A stretch of 64,000 nucleotides of DNA, taken from contig NZ_CP132938.1 of the NCBI RefSeq assembly GCF_040358255.1, positions 3,720,001 through 3,784,000 on the forward strand, read 5' to 3'. The position numbers were made by a program, and so were the translations under genes. Below are positions 44,762-53,764 of the stretch, piece after piece (the first letter of the stretch is position 1; the number at the start of each line of letters is the position of its first letter). Under the pieces are notes generated by a model. It was given only the letters and a program-made list of their open reading frames with translations. It did no database searches and was not told the DNA's origin. The DNA comes from Tunturibacter gelidoferens (GTDB taxonomy: Bacteria; Acidobacteriota; Terriglobia; Terriglobales; Acidobacteriaceae).

Positions 44762-46495
44762 TTATGCCCTAACGCTTAACCAGCTTCCGCCGCTCCCATA
44801 CGTCGCCAGCGGTAACGTCCCATCCTCATCAACTCCGTGCAAACTCTGATAACTCGTAACGTCTTTCGCACCCCCCGCAGCCGCCTTCACAGAGCCCTGT
44901 TGTTGTGCTCCTTCATTGCTCTGCCGCGGCGTCTGCCCGCTCCCTCCACTCTCTGGTCCAACAGGGGTACCGCGAGACTCCGCCCCCGCGCTCGCCGTTG
45001 GATGAACGACAACCGTGTTCACCGCAACCTTCTCCGACTGAAGATAAGCCGTCAGCGATGGAAGCTCCCGATGCAGCATCTCCTGACTCGCCGCCGACGG
45101 CGCCGACACCGATGCGTTCACCACCCCGCCGTCCGTAATCTCTGCCCGAACCTTCAACCACCCATGTGTTCCATCCGGGATACCAACCTCAAGCGCCGTT
45201 GGAGTCGCAGACAAGGTTCGCGGCATCGGCTCTGTGGATCGTGCGACACTACCCAAGCCATCCTGCTCTCTCAATCCATTCGACAAGCTCGTTGTAGAGG
45301 TGCTGCCTCCTCCGCCGGGCAGCTTCGCTAATCCCGTGACAAACGACGTTGCCGCTCCTGCCGTAGCATCAGCTCCCGGCGCCGGTGCATGAACCGTTGC
45401 CACAGAAGGCTCGCCAGTCAACCGTGTCTTCGTATCACTGTCACCTCCCGCACTCGCCGCTACCACCTGCAATCTCTCTCCTTTCGCATCGGGTTTCGCC
45501 GGTGCAATCGAGTCGCCTGGAGCTGCCACCGTTGTCTCACGATCCGAAACGGAGGTCTTCGTGTCATGCACAGAATTCTCGCTGGCCGACTCGTTGGTAG
45601 GCGCAGACAAAGGCGTAACCCCGAAGGATCTGCTTGTCATAGGAGCGCTGCCAGAGCCTACTCCGCTCTTGTCGCCCTCAGGTTTGAGTGTGATATTCGA
45701 AGTCGCAACGGGCGCGACAGGCACACCCATCACAACAGGCACAGCCGTATTATGGCCTGCGGTCGGATTGGACGACGGGACAACAACTACATGCGTCGAT
45801 TTCGTATCGTTGGCTATCGGAGGCACTGTTGCGGCACCGCTCTTCGCAGCCGCAGCAGTCTGAGAAGGCTCTCCCTCCTGCGTCTTCGTTGCTGTCTTCT
45901 TCACCGGAGCAACTTCCTGGGTCTTGCCCGATACCAGGGTCTCTCTCTGAGCCACTGGTGCCTGAACATTAGACATCTGAATCTGACTCTTGCCCGCTTG
46001 ATGCTCCAGTGGTATCGCTTCGTCCGCCTGCAAGGGATCGGTCGAGGCAACGTAAGGAGCCGCTGGGGTCTCAGCCTCGTTCTCTTCCGTGTTCACGGGA
46101 AGTTCGGCAACCTGCGTCTCTGTATCTTTTGTCTTCGTCTGAACCTGCGTCCCCGCCGCGGTCGCAGTATGCAATGGCACAGTCTTTCCTTCATGGATGT
46201 CTTTGTTCTCAACCAGGGCTCGTATCTCCTGGCCGCCGCCCGCCCTTGCCTTAGCAACGTTCGCCAAGTCGGGCATGTCGATCAGGTTCTTCGCGGTTGA
46301 TTCCATCTTTCCATTCGACGTATCGGTTGGCGTCGCAACCATGGAGTCTTTCGCCAAAATTCCAGGAGCGATCTCTACGCGAGCATCGAGGGTCTGCGCG
46401 AACGTCGGCCCTTCGAGCTGCTCTATGTCGTGAGCAACCGTCTGCTTACTGCTCAGCTCTGCACCCATAGCCATCAGAATCGCCGTACTCATCAT
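44762..46495 (-). CDS. fliK: Hook-length control protein FliK
   Basis: About 577 residues, mostly low-complexity Thr/Ala/Pro/Glu-rich (exported, unfolded measuring region). The C-terminal Flg_hook domain (about 450-530) reads TALEVGIPDGTHGWLKVRAEITDGGVVNASVSAPSAASQEMLHRELPSLTAYLQSEKVAVNTVVV. The start is placed at the paired ATGs (46493-46495) because GAGGA precedes by five bases; the farther in-frame GTG has no such site. The protein's long N-terminal part sets hook length, and the C-terminal part triggers FlhB switching. Confidence 0.9.
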   Translation of the reverse strand: MMSTAILMAMGAELSSKQTVAHDIEQLEGPTFAQTLDARVEIAPGILAKDSMVATPTDTSNGKMESTAKNLIDMPDLANVAKARAGGGQEIRALVENKDIHEGKTVPLHTATAAGTQVQTKTKDTETQVAELPVNTEENEAETPAAPYVASTDPLQADEAIPLEHQAGKSQIQMSNVQAPVAQRETLVSGKTQEVAPVKKTATKTQEGEPSQTAAAAKSGAATVPPIANDTKSTHVVVVPSSNPTAGHNTAVPVVMGVPVAPVATSNITLKPEGDKSGVGSGSAPMTSRSFGVTPLSAPTNESASENSVHDTKTSVSDRETTVAAPGDSIAPAKPDAKGERLQVVAASAGGDSDTKTRLTGEPSVATVHAPAPGADATAGAATSFVTGLAKLPGGGGSTSTTSLSNGLREQDGLGSVARSTEPMPRTLSATPTALEVGIPDGTHGWLKVRAEITDGGVVNASVSAPSAASQEMLHRELPSLTAYLQSEKVAVNTVVVHPTASAGAESRGTPVGPESGGSGQTPRQSNEGAQQQGSVKAAAGGAKDVTSYQSLHGVDEDGTLPLATYGSGGSWLSVRA

Positions 46496-46563
46496 CTCGG
46501 TCCTCGCCCATCTCCTGCGACTGGTGCAAATGCAATCCACGTTCCAAACTCGCCGCGAAATGA

Positions 46564-47046
46564 TTAGGAGGCCTTCATCTGCTCACCCTCTTCTGCCTTC
46601 TCCTTCACGTCGGTCCATCGCCGTCGCGACAGAAAAAGATCATCGGAGGAGGATTGCACCCTTCTGCCCTCTTCGATCGCCGCCCGCGCCTCCATCTCTT
46701 CGAAGACACGTTTCATCTGTTCCTTCTTCAATCGGCTCGCGACATACTGTTCTCTCGCTGCATCACTCAGCTCCTGGCGCTCGACACGAATATGTTCCAG
46801 CTTCTGCCGCCTCCACCCCGCGGTCTCCTGTTGGGTTTCGGACATCATCCAACCCACACGATCACCCACGGTCAATGCTTCACGCCCATCGATACGAGCC
46901 GTCTGCGCCACACTTTGCTCTACCGAAATCGCCTGCTGTGCCTCGCGGACAGCTGTTGTCAACCTTTGCAACTCGGTCGAGTGCATCTGTTCGACTGCGG
47001 CGTACAGGTTCATCAATCGCTGTAGGGTCTCTAAACGTGTCGACAT
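46564..47046 (-). CDS. fliJ: Flagellar export protein FliJ
   Basis: A 160-residue, almost wholly helical coiled-coil protein (RLETLQRLMNLYAAVEQMHSTELQRLTTAVREAQQAI; RQKLEHIRVERQELSDAAREQYVASRLKKEQMKRVFEEMEAR), the FliJ pattern and length. It sits immediately after fliI (3 bases). FliJ resembles the central stalk of rotary ATPases and links the FliI ring to FlhA. Sequence is poorly conserved, so the call uses composition and order. Confidence 0.88.
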   Translation of the reverse strand: MSTRLETLQRLMNLYAAVEQMHSTELQRLTTAVREAQQAISVEQSVAQTARIDGREALTVGDRVGWMMSETQQETAGWRRQKLEHIRVERQELSDAAREQYVASRLKKEQMKRVFEEMEARAAIEEGRRVQSSSDDLFLSRRRWTDVKEKAEEGEQMKAS

Positions 47047-47049
47047 TCT

Positions 47050-48390
47050 CTATAGCTCCATCGCGTTCAGCCGTGCCACACTCTCCTGCATCGTCACGCG
47101 CTCGTCGCTTCCCTGTTCAAGAAATGCACGCAGGGCCGGCATCGCCCGAACCGCCCGATCCAGGTCCTCATCGGTCCCTGCCTTGTAAGCTCCAATGCGG
47201 ATCAAATCCTCCGACCGCGCATGTGCCGCGAGCAGTCTTCGCACCTTCGAAGCCTGCGCACGATGCTCCGGCATAGTCACCGCAGGCATCAACCGGCTTA
47301 GCGAATCCAACACGTTTACGGGCGGATACCATCCACTCGCTGCCATCGACCGCGACAGCACCACATGTCCATCCAGCAGCGATCGCACCGCATCCACCAC
47401 CGGATCCTGCTGGTCGTCACCCTCCATCAACACCGTATAAAACGCCGTAATACTCCCGTTGCGGAAGTTGCCCGCGCGCTCTACCAGCTTCGCCAGCTTT
47501 GCAAACACCGATGGCGTATACCCCTTACTAGCCGGAGGCTCTCCCGCCGCAAGTCCCAGCTCTCGCGCCGCCATCGCATACCGCGTCAACGAATCCAACA
47601 CGAGCAGAACATGCTTCCCACGCGCCGCATAGAACTCCGCCACCGACGTCGCCGCCATCGCCGCCCGCATTCGCAACAACGGACTCTGATCCGACGTCGA
47701 AACCAACACGACCGATCGCTTGCGTCCTTCCTCCCCTAGCGAATCCTCTACAAACTCCCGGACCTCGCGTCCACGCTCTCCCACCAGCCCGACCACCGTA
47801 AGATCGGCCGCCGTGTTCCGCGTCATCATCCCGATCAACGTGCTCTTGCCTACACCCGAGCCGCCAAAGATCCCCACTCGTTGTCCACGCCCCACCGTCA
47901 ACATTCCATCCAACACACGAAGCCCCGTCTGCAGCGGCTCTCGAATCGGCTCACGCTCCATCGGGTGCGGCACCGTCCCATCAAGAGGCCACATCTCTGC
48001 CGCCCTCGGCGTCGGCAGCCCATCAAGCGGAGCCCCCAAAGCATCGACGATCCGTCCTTCCATCTCCGTCCCTACGGCGATCTGCGGTGTCACTCCCATC
48101 GCCAGCACCGCATCCCCGTATCGAATTCCTTGTGTCTCCTTCAAAGGCATCGCCAGCACATGCCGTCCGCGAAACCCAATCACCTCCGCCCTGTGCCTCA
48201 GCCCCTCGCTATCGACAATCTCGCAGCACTCCCCCACCGAACACAGCGGACCCTCAGCCTCCACCGTCTGTCCATTTGCCTCCACCACACGTCCACTCCA
48301 CCGCCAGGCCGGTCGATTTGCCAACTGGGTCATGTAATTCCCGAGGCCGTTCGAACTCACATCCACCGTGCCCTGTGCATCGTTGCTCAT
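47050..48390 (-). CDS. fliI: Flagellum-specific ATPase FliI
   Basis: A 446-residue F1-ATPase-like protein with the P-loop GGSGVGKST (about 176-184), VVGLVGERGREVREFVED and LLVLDSLTRYAMAARELGLAAGEPPASKGYTPSVFAKLAKLVERAG. The C-terminal helices DLIRIGAYKAGTDEDLDRAVRAMPALRAFLEQ are typical. It energises export with the proton motive force. Its start overlaps the fliH stop by 4 bases. Confidence 0.96.
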   Translation of the reverse strand: MSNDAQGTVDVSSNGLGNYMTQLANRPAWRWSGRVVEANGQTVEAEGPLCSVGECCEIVDSEGLRHRAEVIGFRGRHVLAMPLKETQGIRYGDAVLAMGVTPQIAVGTEMEGRIVDALGAPLDGLPTPRAAEMWPLDGTVPHPMEREPIREPLQTGLRVLDGMLTVGRGQRVGIFGGSGVGKSTLIGMMTRNTAADLTVVGLVGERGREVREFVEDSLGEEGRKRSVVLVSTSDQSPLLRMRAAMAATSVAEFYAARGKHVLLVLDSLTRYAMAARELGLAAGEPPASKGYTPSVFAKLAKLVERAGNFRNGSITAFYTVLMEGDDQQDPVVDAVRSLLDGHVVLSRSMAASGWYPPVNVLDSLSRLMPAVTMPEHRAQASKVRRLLAAHARSEDLIRIGAYKAGTDEDLDRAVRAMPALRAFLEQGSDERVTMQESVARLNAMEL

Positions 48391-49127
48391 GCTGGCCTCT
48401 GCTGCATCAGATCGAAGAAGCCTCGTTCAATCTCCTCCAACTGCGCACTCACGCCCAGCTCCACTCTGCCAACGTTGGTTTCGAGCACACATTCACCAGC
48501 CACCAGCCGCTCATCTCCCACCAACTTCAGAGCAGACTCCTGATTCGCAGCAAATACTCCCTGCCACATCTCGACCTCGCCGGCAGGCACGCGCAGCACT
48601 ACCGCACTATCCTTTGCAACCTTCTCGAGCGCTACTCTTACCACGCCTGTCAACAGAAGTGGATCAAGCTTCGCCTCACGATGGAGTACCCGTGCAGCGA
48701 TTGCCAATGCCAACTTAACGACCTCACCCTCCACTCCGGCAAAATACCTCGTCCGTTCCTGGAAAAACTCCTCTTCAACTTTTTGCAGTTGCGAGCGCTC
48801 CTTCGCAATCCTCTCCTCAAGCTCGGCCTCCCACAAAAGACGAGCCTCAACCACCGCCTCACTCCGCGCTGTTCCAACCTGTGCCGACATCTGCTCCGCC
48901 TGCGACCGCAACCGTCCGTCCAGTGCCTCTTCTTCCTTCAGCAAAGTCTCCACATCAACAATCTTGTCCTCTGTCACGATCTCTGCAGCGGGCTCCTGCC
49001 GATCCACCGGATAAAACTCAAGCCGCGAAACGCTCCTGGCACTTGGCTTCACCAACCTCTCCGGCAACCGCATTGCAGCGCTGCGGACTGCATCTGTCCC
49101 GGCGTTCTCAGACGGCGAGATCATCAT
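48387..49127 (-). CDS. fliH: Flagellar export ATPase regulator FliH
   Basis: A 246-residue protein. A variable N-terminal part is followed by a long coiled coil (about 60-135; KEEEALDGRLRSQAEQM...ELEERIAKERSQLQKVEEEFF), then the FliH/V-ATPase E-like domain (VVKLALAIAARVLHREAKLDPLLLTGVVRVALEKV...VGDERLVAGECVLETNVGRVELGVSAQLEEIERGF). It binds and restrains FliI. It overlaps the fliG 3' end by 20 bases, a coupled arrangement. Confidence 0.92.
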   Translation of the reverse strand: MMISPSENAGTDAVRSAAMRLPERLVKPSARSVSRLEFYPVDRQEPAAEIVTEDKIVDVETLLKEEEALDGRLRSQAEQMSAQVGTARSEAVVEARLLWEAELEERIAKERSQLQKVEEEFFQERTRYFAGVEGEVVKLALAIAARVLHREAKLDPLLLTGVVRVALEKVAKDSAVVLRVPAGEVEMWQGVFAANQESALKLVGDERLVAGECVLETNVGRVELGVSAQLEEIERGFFDLMQQRPA

Positions 49128-50196
49128 CCACCTCCATCTTCAAGATCATCCTGCCCTCGCTCTCGAGCTGCCTTGCCAATGCCAACAGCTCCTGCTGCGC
49201 TGCGTTGACGTCTCGCATCCGTACCGGCCCCATCACCTCCATGTCCTCCTTCAACATATCGACCGCGCGCGAACTCATCGCCTTGAACAGATGAGCCTTC
49301 ACATTGTCCTTACCACCCTTCAGCGCCATCGCAAGCACCTTCTTGTCGGCAGAACTTACGAACTCGCGAATACTCTCCGCCGGCACCGTGCAGAGGTCTT
49401 CGAAGACAAACATCAGCTCCCGTATTCCAATCGCCACCTTCGGCTCATTCTGTTCGATCTCTTCCAAAATTCCGCGACTCTCGCCCTGGTCCAACCGGTT
49501 CAACAGCTCCGCGACTGCCTTGAAACCCGAATAGGACTTCCGCCCGCTCGACCCCATCTTCTCCATTCGCTTGTGCAAAGCCATCGCAACCGTCTGCGCC
49601 ATCTCCGGCGAGAACTGCCGCATCTCCGCCAGCCGCCGCACCACATCCACGCGCATCGCTCCCTGCAGATTCATCAACACCGTCGAGCCACGCTTGGCAT
49701 CCAGATGCGCCAGCACAAGAGCGACCGTCTGCGAGTGTTCGTTCTCCAGAAATTTGCTCAGGTGTTGTGCGTCCATGTTCTGCAACATCGCCATGTCGCC
49801 GTTCGTACGTTCGCGAATCTTCTTTACCTGTTGCAGCAGCTCCTCTGCTCTGGTCGCCCCAAATGCCTCCGTCAGCAGCTTGAGCGCGTAGTCCGGGCCG
49901 CCGCGAACCATGTACTGCTGCGTTTCCAGCAGTCCATAAAACTCCGTCAGCACCTGCGTCAACTGCGCCGCCGGAACATCTCCCAACCGCGTTATCTCCT
50001 CGGTTACCCGGCGTACGTCATTCTCCGAAAGGCTCAAGAAGAGCGTCTTCGCCAGTTCGTCACCGATCGCGACCATAAGGATCGCGGCCTTCCGCAGTCC
50101 TGGAATATCCGCCGGCACAAACCCCGACTCCGGTGTCAACAGCAGTGGATTCTGCCGCGTCGTCTCTGCCCCTGAAAACTGCATCGCTGTCCCCAT
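49108..50196 (-). CDS. fliG: Flagellar motor switch protein FliG
   Basis: A 362-residue rotor protein. Motifs: IPGLRKAAILMVAIGDELAKTLFLSLSENDVRRVTEEI (N domain), EHSQTVALVLAHLD and LAEMRQFSPE (EHPQ-like motif present as EHSQ), and the C-terminal torque helix SADKKVLAMALKGGKDNVKAHLFKAMSSRAVDMLKEDMEVMGPVRMRDVNAAQQELL with its charged residues. It interacts with FliF and the stators. Its ATG overlaps the fliF stop by one base (TAATG). Confidence 0.95.
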   Translation of the reverse strand: MGTAMQFSGAETTRQNPLLLTPESGFVPADIPGLRKAAILMVAIGDELAKTLFLSLSENDVRRVTEEITRLGDVPAAQLTQVLTEFYGLLETQQYMVRGGPDYALKLLTEAFGATRAEELLQQVKKIRERTNGDMAMLQNMDAQHLSKFLENEHSQTVALVLAHLDAKRGSTVLMNLQGAMRVDVVRRLAEMRQFSPEMAQTVAMALHKRMEKMGSSGRKSYSGFKAVAELLNRLDQGESRGILEEIEQNEPKVAIGIRELMFVFEDLCTVPAESIREFVSSADKKVLAMALKGGKDNVKAHLFKAMSSRAVDMLKEDMEVMGPVRMRDVNAAQQELLALARQLESEGRMILKMEVDDDLAV

Positions 50197-51986
50197 TACG
50201 ACCTCTCCTCAGACGTCCCAATCCATGCCTCGATCAACCGTGTGCTCTGCCCAGGCTCTCGTCGAATGTGCTCCGACACCTGCTCAAAGATTCCCTGCTG
50301 CAACTGGTAGGTCTTGTTCCTCGTTCGCGGAAGCATCTCGTCCGGCGTTTCACTCGAGGCCAATAGTTGCTCCTCGTCGGTATTCATCCCAACGTGTGCG
50401 GTCTCGGCTGGCAGCAGCATCGGTTCGCGCAAGGTCGCAGTCATCTGGGTCGCCACTGGACGCAACACAAACAGCACCAGCAGCACGCCGCAAAGCCCGA
50501 TCACCGCCGTTCGCATTAGTCCCGGCTGCGTGTGCAGCAATCCACGCACCTCTTCCATCAGCCTGTCCATCGTCGGCGGCTTCACCTCAGGCGCGTTCGT
50601 GCTGAAGCTCACGTTCTGCATCACCACTTGGTCACCGCGCCGTGCATCGTAGCCCACCGCGGCCTGTGCCAGCTCCTCCAGCCGATGCATCTCCTCCGCG
50701 CTCCGCGGCTTCCAAACCACATGCTCCAGCTTGCCCGCGCCTTCGGTCACGCTCCGATCGTTCACCACCACCGCAGCCGACACACGCCGCACCCGCCCCG
50801 GCCCCTGCTCCGTATGCACCAGATGTTTTGTAACTCCATAGGTTTCATTCTCCTGATGGATGCTCTGCCCTTGAGCTCCATTCTGCTGCGGATACACCGG
50901 CAACGCCTGGGTCTGCTTCTGCAGCAGCGGTGGAGTACCCGGCGCAGCCGCCACCTGCGATCCCGCCACCGCACCCTCAGGCGACGCGCCAGGCGAATTA
51001 CTTGCCGTCCCAGGAATACCCGAGGGCCCTCCCCGCCCAGTCGATACCTGTTCGCTCTTCTGCATACTCAACGTCGCCACTTCAGTCGGGTCGTAAACCT
51101 CGTCGGTCCGCTCCTCGCTGCCTTCGTCGTAACTCACATTCACCGTTGCCCGCACATTGTCGCGTCCAGCCAGCGGCTCCAGCATCGCGACCAGCTTCGC
51201 CTCCATCGCCTGCTCCGCATCAGCTTCTGCCGCATTGCTCGAACGCGGCTTGAAGTTCACGCGCCCATCCGCATCCACCAGCGTCACCTGGTCCGCACTC
51301 AGATTCTCCACCGACCCCGCCACCAAACTGCGGATCGCATCGGCCTGCTCCGGATCAAGCGCCGCCCGCTTCAGCTTCAACACTACCGACGCCTTCGCCA
51401 CCTTCTCTTCCGCTGTAAACAAGGATGGCTGCGGCAGCACAAGGTGCACACGCGCCGACTTCACCACTCCCAGCGTTCCAATCGTGTGTTCGAGCTCGCC
51501 TTCCAAAGCACGCTGATAGTTCACCCGCTCATCGAACTCACTACCCACCCAGTTCGGCTTGTCAAACAACTCAAAGCCAAGTCGCCCGGTCTGCGGCATT
51601 CCTTTCGCAGCAACCTCCATCCGAGCCTTATCCAACATATCCGCCGGCACCTGGACCCCAGCACCATCCGCCGTCGTCTCGTACGGAATCCCCGCCGCCG
51701 CAAGCTCCTGCGAGACCTGTTGCACGTCCTTCCCATCGAGACCGTTGAACAGCACGCGCCAATCCGGACGCCCCGCCAACCAGACCATCCCAGCGCACAC
51801 AGCCGCTAGAAAGACTCCAGCCGCAATCAGCCACGTTCTCTTCGCCGCAGGCATCGCCATCAGCCGCTCACGCATCGCCGAAACCATCGCCTGCGTCTTC
51901 TCGAGCGGTGTACCGCCAGCCACACCAGCGCCGGCTTGTCCCGCTCGTTGAATCCCTGCCCCGCCAACCTGTTCTGTCTCAGCCAT
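50196..51986 (-). CDS. fliF: Flagellar MS-ring protein FliF
   Basis: A 596-residue inner-membrane ring protein with spans at about 50-70 and 488-506, and the YscJ/FliF domain (YETTADGAGVQVPADMLDKARMEVAAKGMPQTGRLGFELFDKPNWVGSEFDERVNYQRALEGELEHTI...SARVHLVLPQPSLF). A Pro/Gln/Ser-rich periplasmic loop lies at about 315-385. The C-terminal cytoplasmic tail that binds FliG ends ...STRLIEAWIGT, as expected. It is the platform for the whole basal body. Confidence 0.95.
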   Translation of the reverse strand: MAETEQVGGAGIQRAGQAGAGVAGGTPLEKTQAMVSAMRERLMAMPAAKRTWLIAAGVFLAAVCAGMVWLAGRPDWRVLFNGLDGKDVQQVSQELAAAGIPYETTADGAGVQVPADMLDKARMEVAAKGMPQTGRLGFELFDKPNWVGSEFDERVNYQRALEGELEHTIGTLGVVKSARVHLVLPQPSLFTAEEKVAKASVVLKLKRAALDPEQADAIRSLVAGSVENLSADQVTLVDADGRVNFKPRSSNAAEADAEQAMEAKLVAMLEPLAGRDNVRATVNVSYDEGSEERTDEVYDPTEVATLSMQKSEQVSTGRGGPSGIPGTASNSPGASPEGAVAGSQVAAAPGTPPLLQKQTQALPVYPQQNGAQGQSIHQENETYGVTKHLVHTEQGPGRVRRVSAAVVVNDRSVTEGAGKLEHVVWKPRSAEEMHRLEELAQAAVGYDARRGDQVVMQNVSFSTNAPEVKPPTMDRLMEEVRGLLHTQPGLMRTAVIGLCGVLLVLFVLRPVATQMTATLREPMLLPAETAHVGMNTDEEQLLASSETPDEMLPRTRNKTYQLQQGIFEQVSEHIRREPGQSTRLIEAWIGTSEERS

Positions 51987-52018
51987 CTCGCCCCAGCGTC
52001 TCTCTGAACCCTAAGTTC

Positions 52019-52354
52019 CTAAAACTGCATGCCCATCATCTGCTGATAAGCGCCTACTGCCTTGTTTCGCACCTGCAGTGCCAGTTCAAACGCCATATTC
52101 GCCTTCTGCGTCGCAATCATTGCGTCGTGAACCTCAACACCCGAGCCATTCAACAATCCGGTCACGGCCTCCGACGCCTTCTGGTCGAGCTTCGTCGTCT
52201 CCTTCACCATCGACTGCAACACCCCCGCAAACGGCACGCTGCCCGCGCCCCCTGCGTTCGACGCCGCAACCCCGGCGTCACTCAGAAAGCCATCATCGAG
52301 GCCCCCCATCCCCACTCCGCTCATCACTCCGGAACCAACAGGTAATCCGACCAC
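52019..52354 (-). CDS. fliE: Flagellar hook-basal body protein FliE
   Basis: A 111-residue FliE. The C-terminal half is diagnostic: FAGVLQSMVKETTKLDQKASEAVTGLLNGSGVEVHDAMIATQKANMAFELALQVRNKAVGAYQQMMGMQF. The N-terminal Gly-rich part is variable. It connects the MS ring to the rod. It is followed by fliF after 32 bases. Confidence 0.93.
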   Translation of the reverse strand: MVGLPVGSGVMSGVGMGGLDDGFLSDAGVAASNAGGAGSVPFAGVLQSMVKETTKLDQKASEAVTGLLNGSGVEVHDAMIATQKANMAFELALQVRNKAVGAYQQMMGMQF

Positions 52355-52431
52355 AATCCCTCCCTCTCCTTCTTATCTCTTCTCTGTCTTCACGCCCTGC
52401 ACGATCGCCTTACTTCACCTGCACTGGCTCT

Positions 52432-52959
52432 TTACTTCAATAGATCAAGCGAAGAGTTGAAGATGCTCTTCTCCGCCGTAATCGCCGAGGCATTCATCCC
52501 ATACGACCGCGTCGCCCCCATCAGATCCACCATCTCGGTCAGCGGGTTGATATCCGGATACGCTACAAATCCATCCGCCCCCGCATCCGGATGCGAGGGG
52601 TCATACCGTTCGAGCGGCTTACTTGCATCTGCGATCACACCAGTCACTTCAACTCCGCCCGGCGTCGGATTGGCAGCCGTCAGATCACCACTCAAACCAC
52701 CGCTGATTCCACCGGTGTAGATATTTTTGAAGCCACTCCCAGCACCAACGCTCGAGCCACCGCCCAACTGGTTTGCCATCGACTCCTGAAACGTCCCGCC
52801 ACCCTGGGCTTCAAACACCACATGGTGCCGCTGATACGGCCCGCCCTCAGGCGTCCGTGTCGTCTCGGCGTTGGCCATATTCGAAGCCACCACCTCAGCC
52901 CGTACCCGCTCGGCCTTCAACGCCGAACCACTCACATCCATCACTCCGAAGATATTCAT
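52432..52959 (-). CDS. flgC: Proximal rod protein FlgC
   Basis: A 175-residue rod subunit: FGVMDVSGSALKAERVRAEVVASNMANAETTRTPEGGPYQRHHVVFEA at the N-terminus and GFVAYPDINPLTEMVDLMGATRSYGMNASAITAEKSIFNSSLDLL at the C-terminus. The two helices form the rod core. A Gly/Ser-rich insertion (about 58-92) is somewhat longer than usual. It is three bases after flgB. Confidence 0.95.
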   Translation of the reverse strand: MNIFGVMDVSGSALKAERVRAEVVASNMANAETTRTPEGGPYQRHHVVFEAQGGGTFQESMANQLGGGSSVGAGSGFKNIYTGGISGGLSGDLTAANPTPGGVEVTGVIADASKPLERYDPSHPDAGADGFVAYPDINPLTEMVDLMGATRSYGMNASAITAEKSIFNSSLDLLK

Positions 52960-52962
52960 GGC

Positions 52963-53331
52963 TTATTTCGAATCCATATGAATTGCGCTCATCACCGTCG
53001 CAAACTCGCCCTTCAAAAGCTGCGTCCCCAGCTTGAACTGCATCTGCGCCTTAGCAAGCTGCAAGCCCTCGCGGTCCATCGACACGTTATTTCCATCCGG
53101 CCGTGCCACCAGTCCATCGACATCCTGCATCGGAGCCTGCACACCCTCAAGACCCGCCGCGCCCGCGCCATCGTTCAACTGCTGCGCAAACACCTCTTCG
53201 AAATCGAAGCCCTGGGTCTTGAACCCAGGCGTATCCACATTCGCCATATTCCTGGCAGTCCCCTGCATCTGCTGACTGGTCAGATCCAGATATCGTCCCA
53301 ACGCGTCGCCCATCGCTGTTGTCGTCTGCAT
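52963..53331 (-). CDS. flgB: Proximal rod protein FlgB, first gene of the flagellar operon
   Basis: A 122-residue rod subunit. Core MGDALGRYLDLTSQQMQGTARNMANVDTPGFKTQGFDFEEVFAQQL, with C-terminal helix LQLAKAQMQFKLGTQLLKGEFATVMSAIHM. The ATG at 53329-53331 was chosen for the GGAGG ten bases upstream; in-frame starts at 53355 and 53376 would lengthen it. A strong inverted repeat lies 48 bases upstream, probably in its leader. It heads the long minus-strand operon. Confidence 0.92.
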   Translation of the reverse strand: MQTTTAMGDALGRYLDLTSQQMQGTARNMANVDTPGFKTQGFDFEEVFAQQLNDGAGAAGLEGVQAPMQDVDGLVARPDGNNVSMDREGLQLAKAQMQFKLGTQLLKGEFATVMSAIHMDSK

Positions 53332-53378
53332 ATGTCCTGCACCTCCACGCCATGACATATGCAGTCGTACGACCAAAC

Positions 53379-53406
53379 AAGAGCGCTCTCAAATGAGAGC
53401 GCTCTT
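53379..53406. promoter_or_regulatory. Perfect inverted repeat upstream of flgB
   Basis: AAGAGCGCTCTC-aaat-GAGAGCGCTCTT: a 12-bp perfect stem with a four-base loop. It can also be read as two copies of the palindrome AGAGCGCTCT spaced 16 bases centre to centre, as a repressor operator would be. It lies 48 bases before the flgB ATG. Transcription-site data would decide between RNA hairpin and operator. Confidence 0.75.
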
Positions 53407-53439
53407 ATCAATCTCCAACCCCGAATTATCTTTCAACCA

Positions 53440-53520
53440 CAGATTGCCTGAAAAAGTTCGAAATCGTGATTATCTAAAAACCAGAAACCGCGATTGTCTA
53501 AATATGTTTGAAATTGGTGG
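53440..53520. repeat. Imperfect direct repeats upstream of the flagellar operon
   Basis: Three related units: GATTGCCTGAAAAAGTTC, GATTATCTAAAAACCA and GATTGTCTAAATATGTTT, each followed by GAAA, starting near 53442, 53468 and 53492 (spacings 26 and 24). They lie between the activator gene and the hairpin. The rest of the gap to 53764 is CACC/AAAACACC-rich without a gene. Confidence 0.5.
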
Positions 53521-53764
53521 CGTACCTTTTGTCACGCAAAAAGTGGATGCTAAAACACCACCTTCACCACACATCTCACCACGTCTTCACCATCAAAACA
53601 CCACAGCGAAACCCACATTTTCCCAGAAACCCCTGCAAAAACCACCAACCGCCAGCCGCCAAAAAAAACTTCATCCTAATTCCTGCGAACTCCGAACACC
53701 TCATTCTGAATTCAGCCAGCCGCCCCTGACTCCAAGCCAGCCACCTAACTCCAGGCTACCCGTC

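Noticed and set aside
53407..53764. Sigma-54 promoter (GG-N10-GC) before flgB
   Set aside because: I looked on the minus strand and found no good match to TGGCAC-N5-TTGCA.
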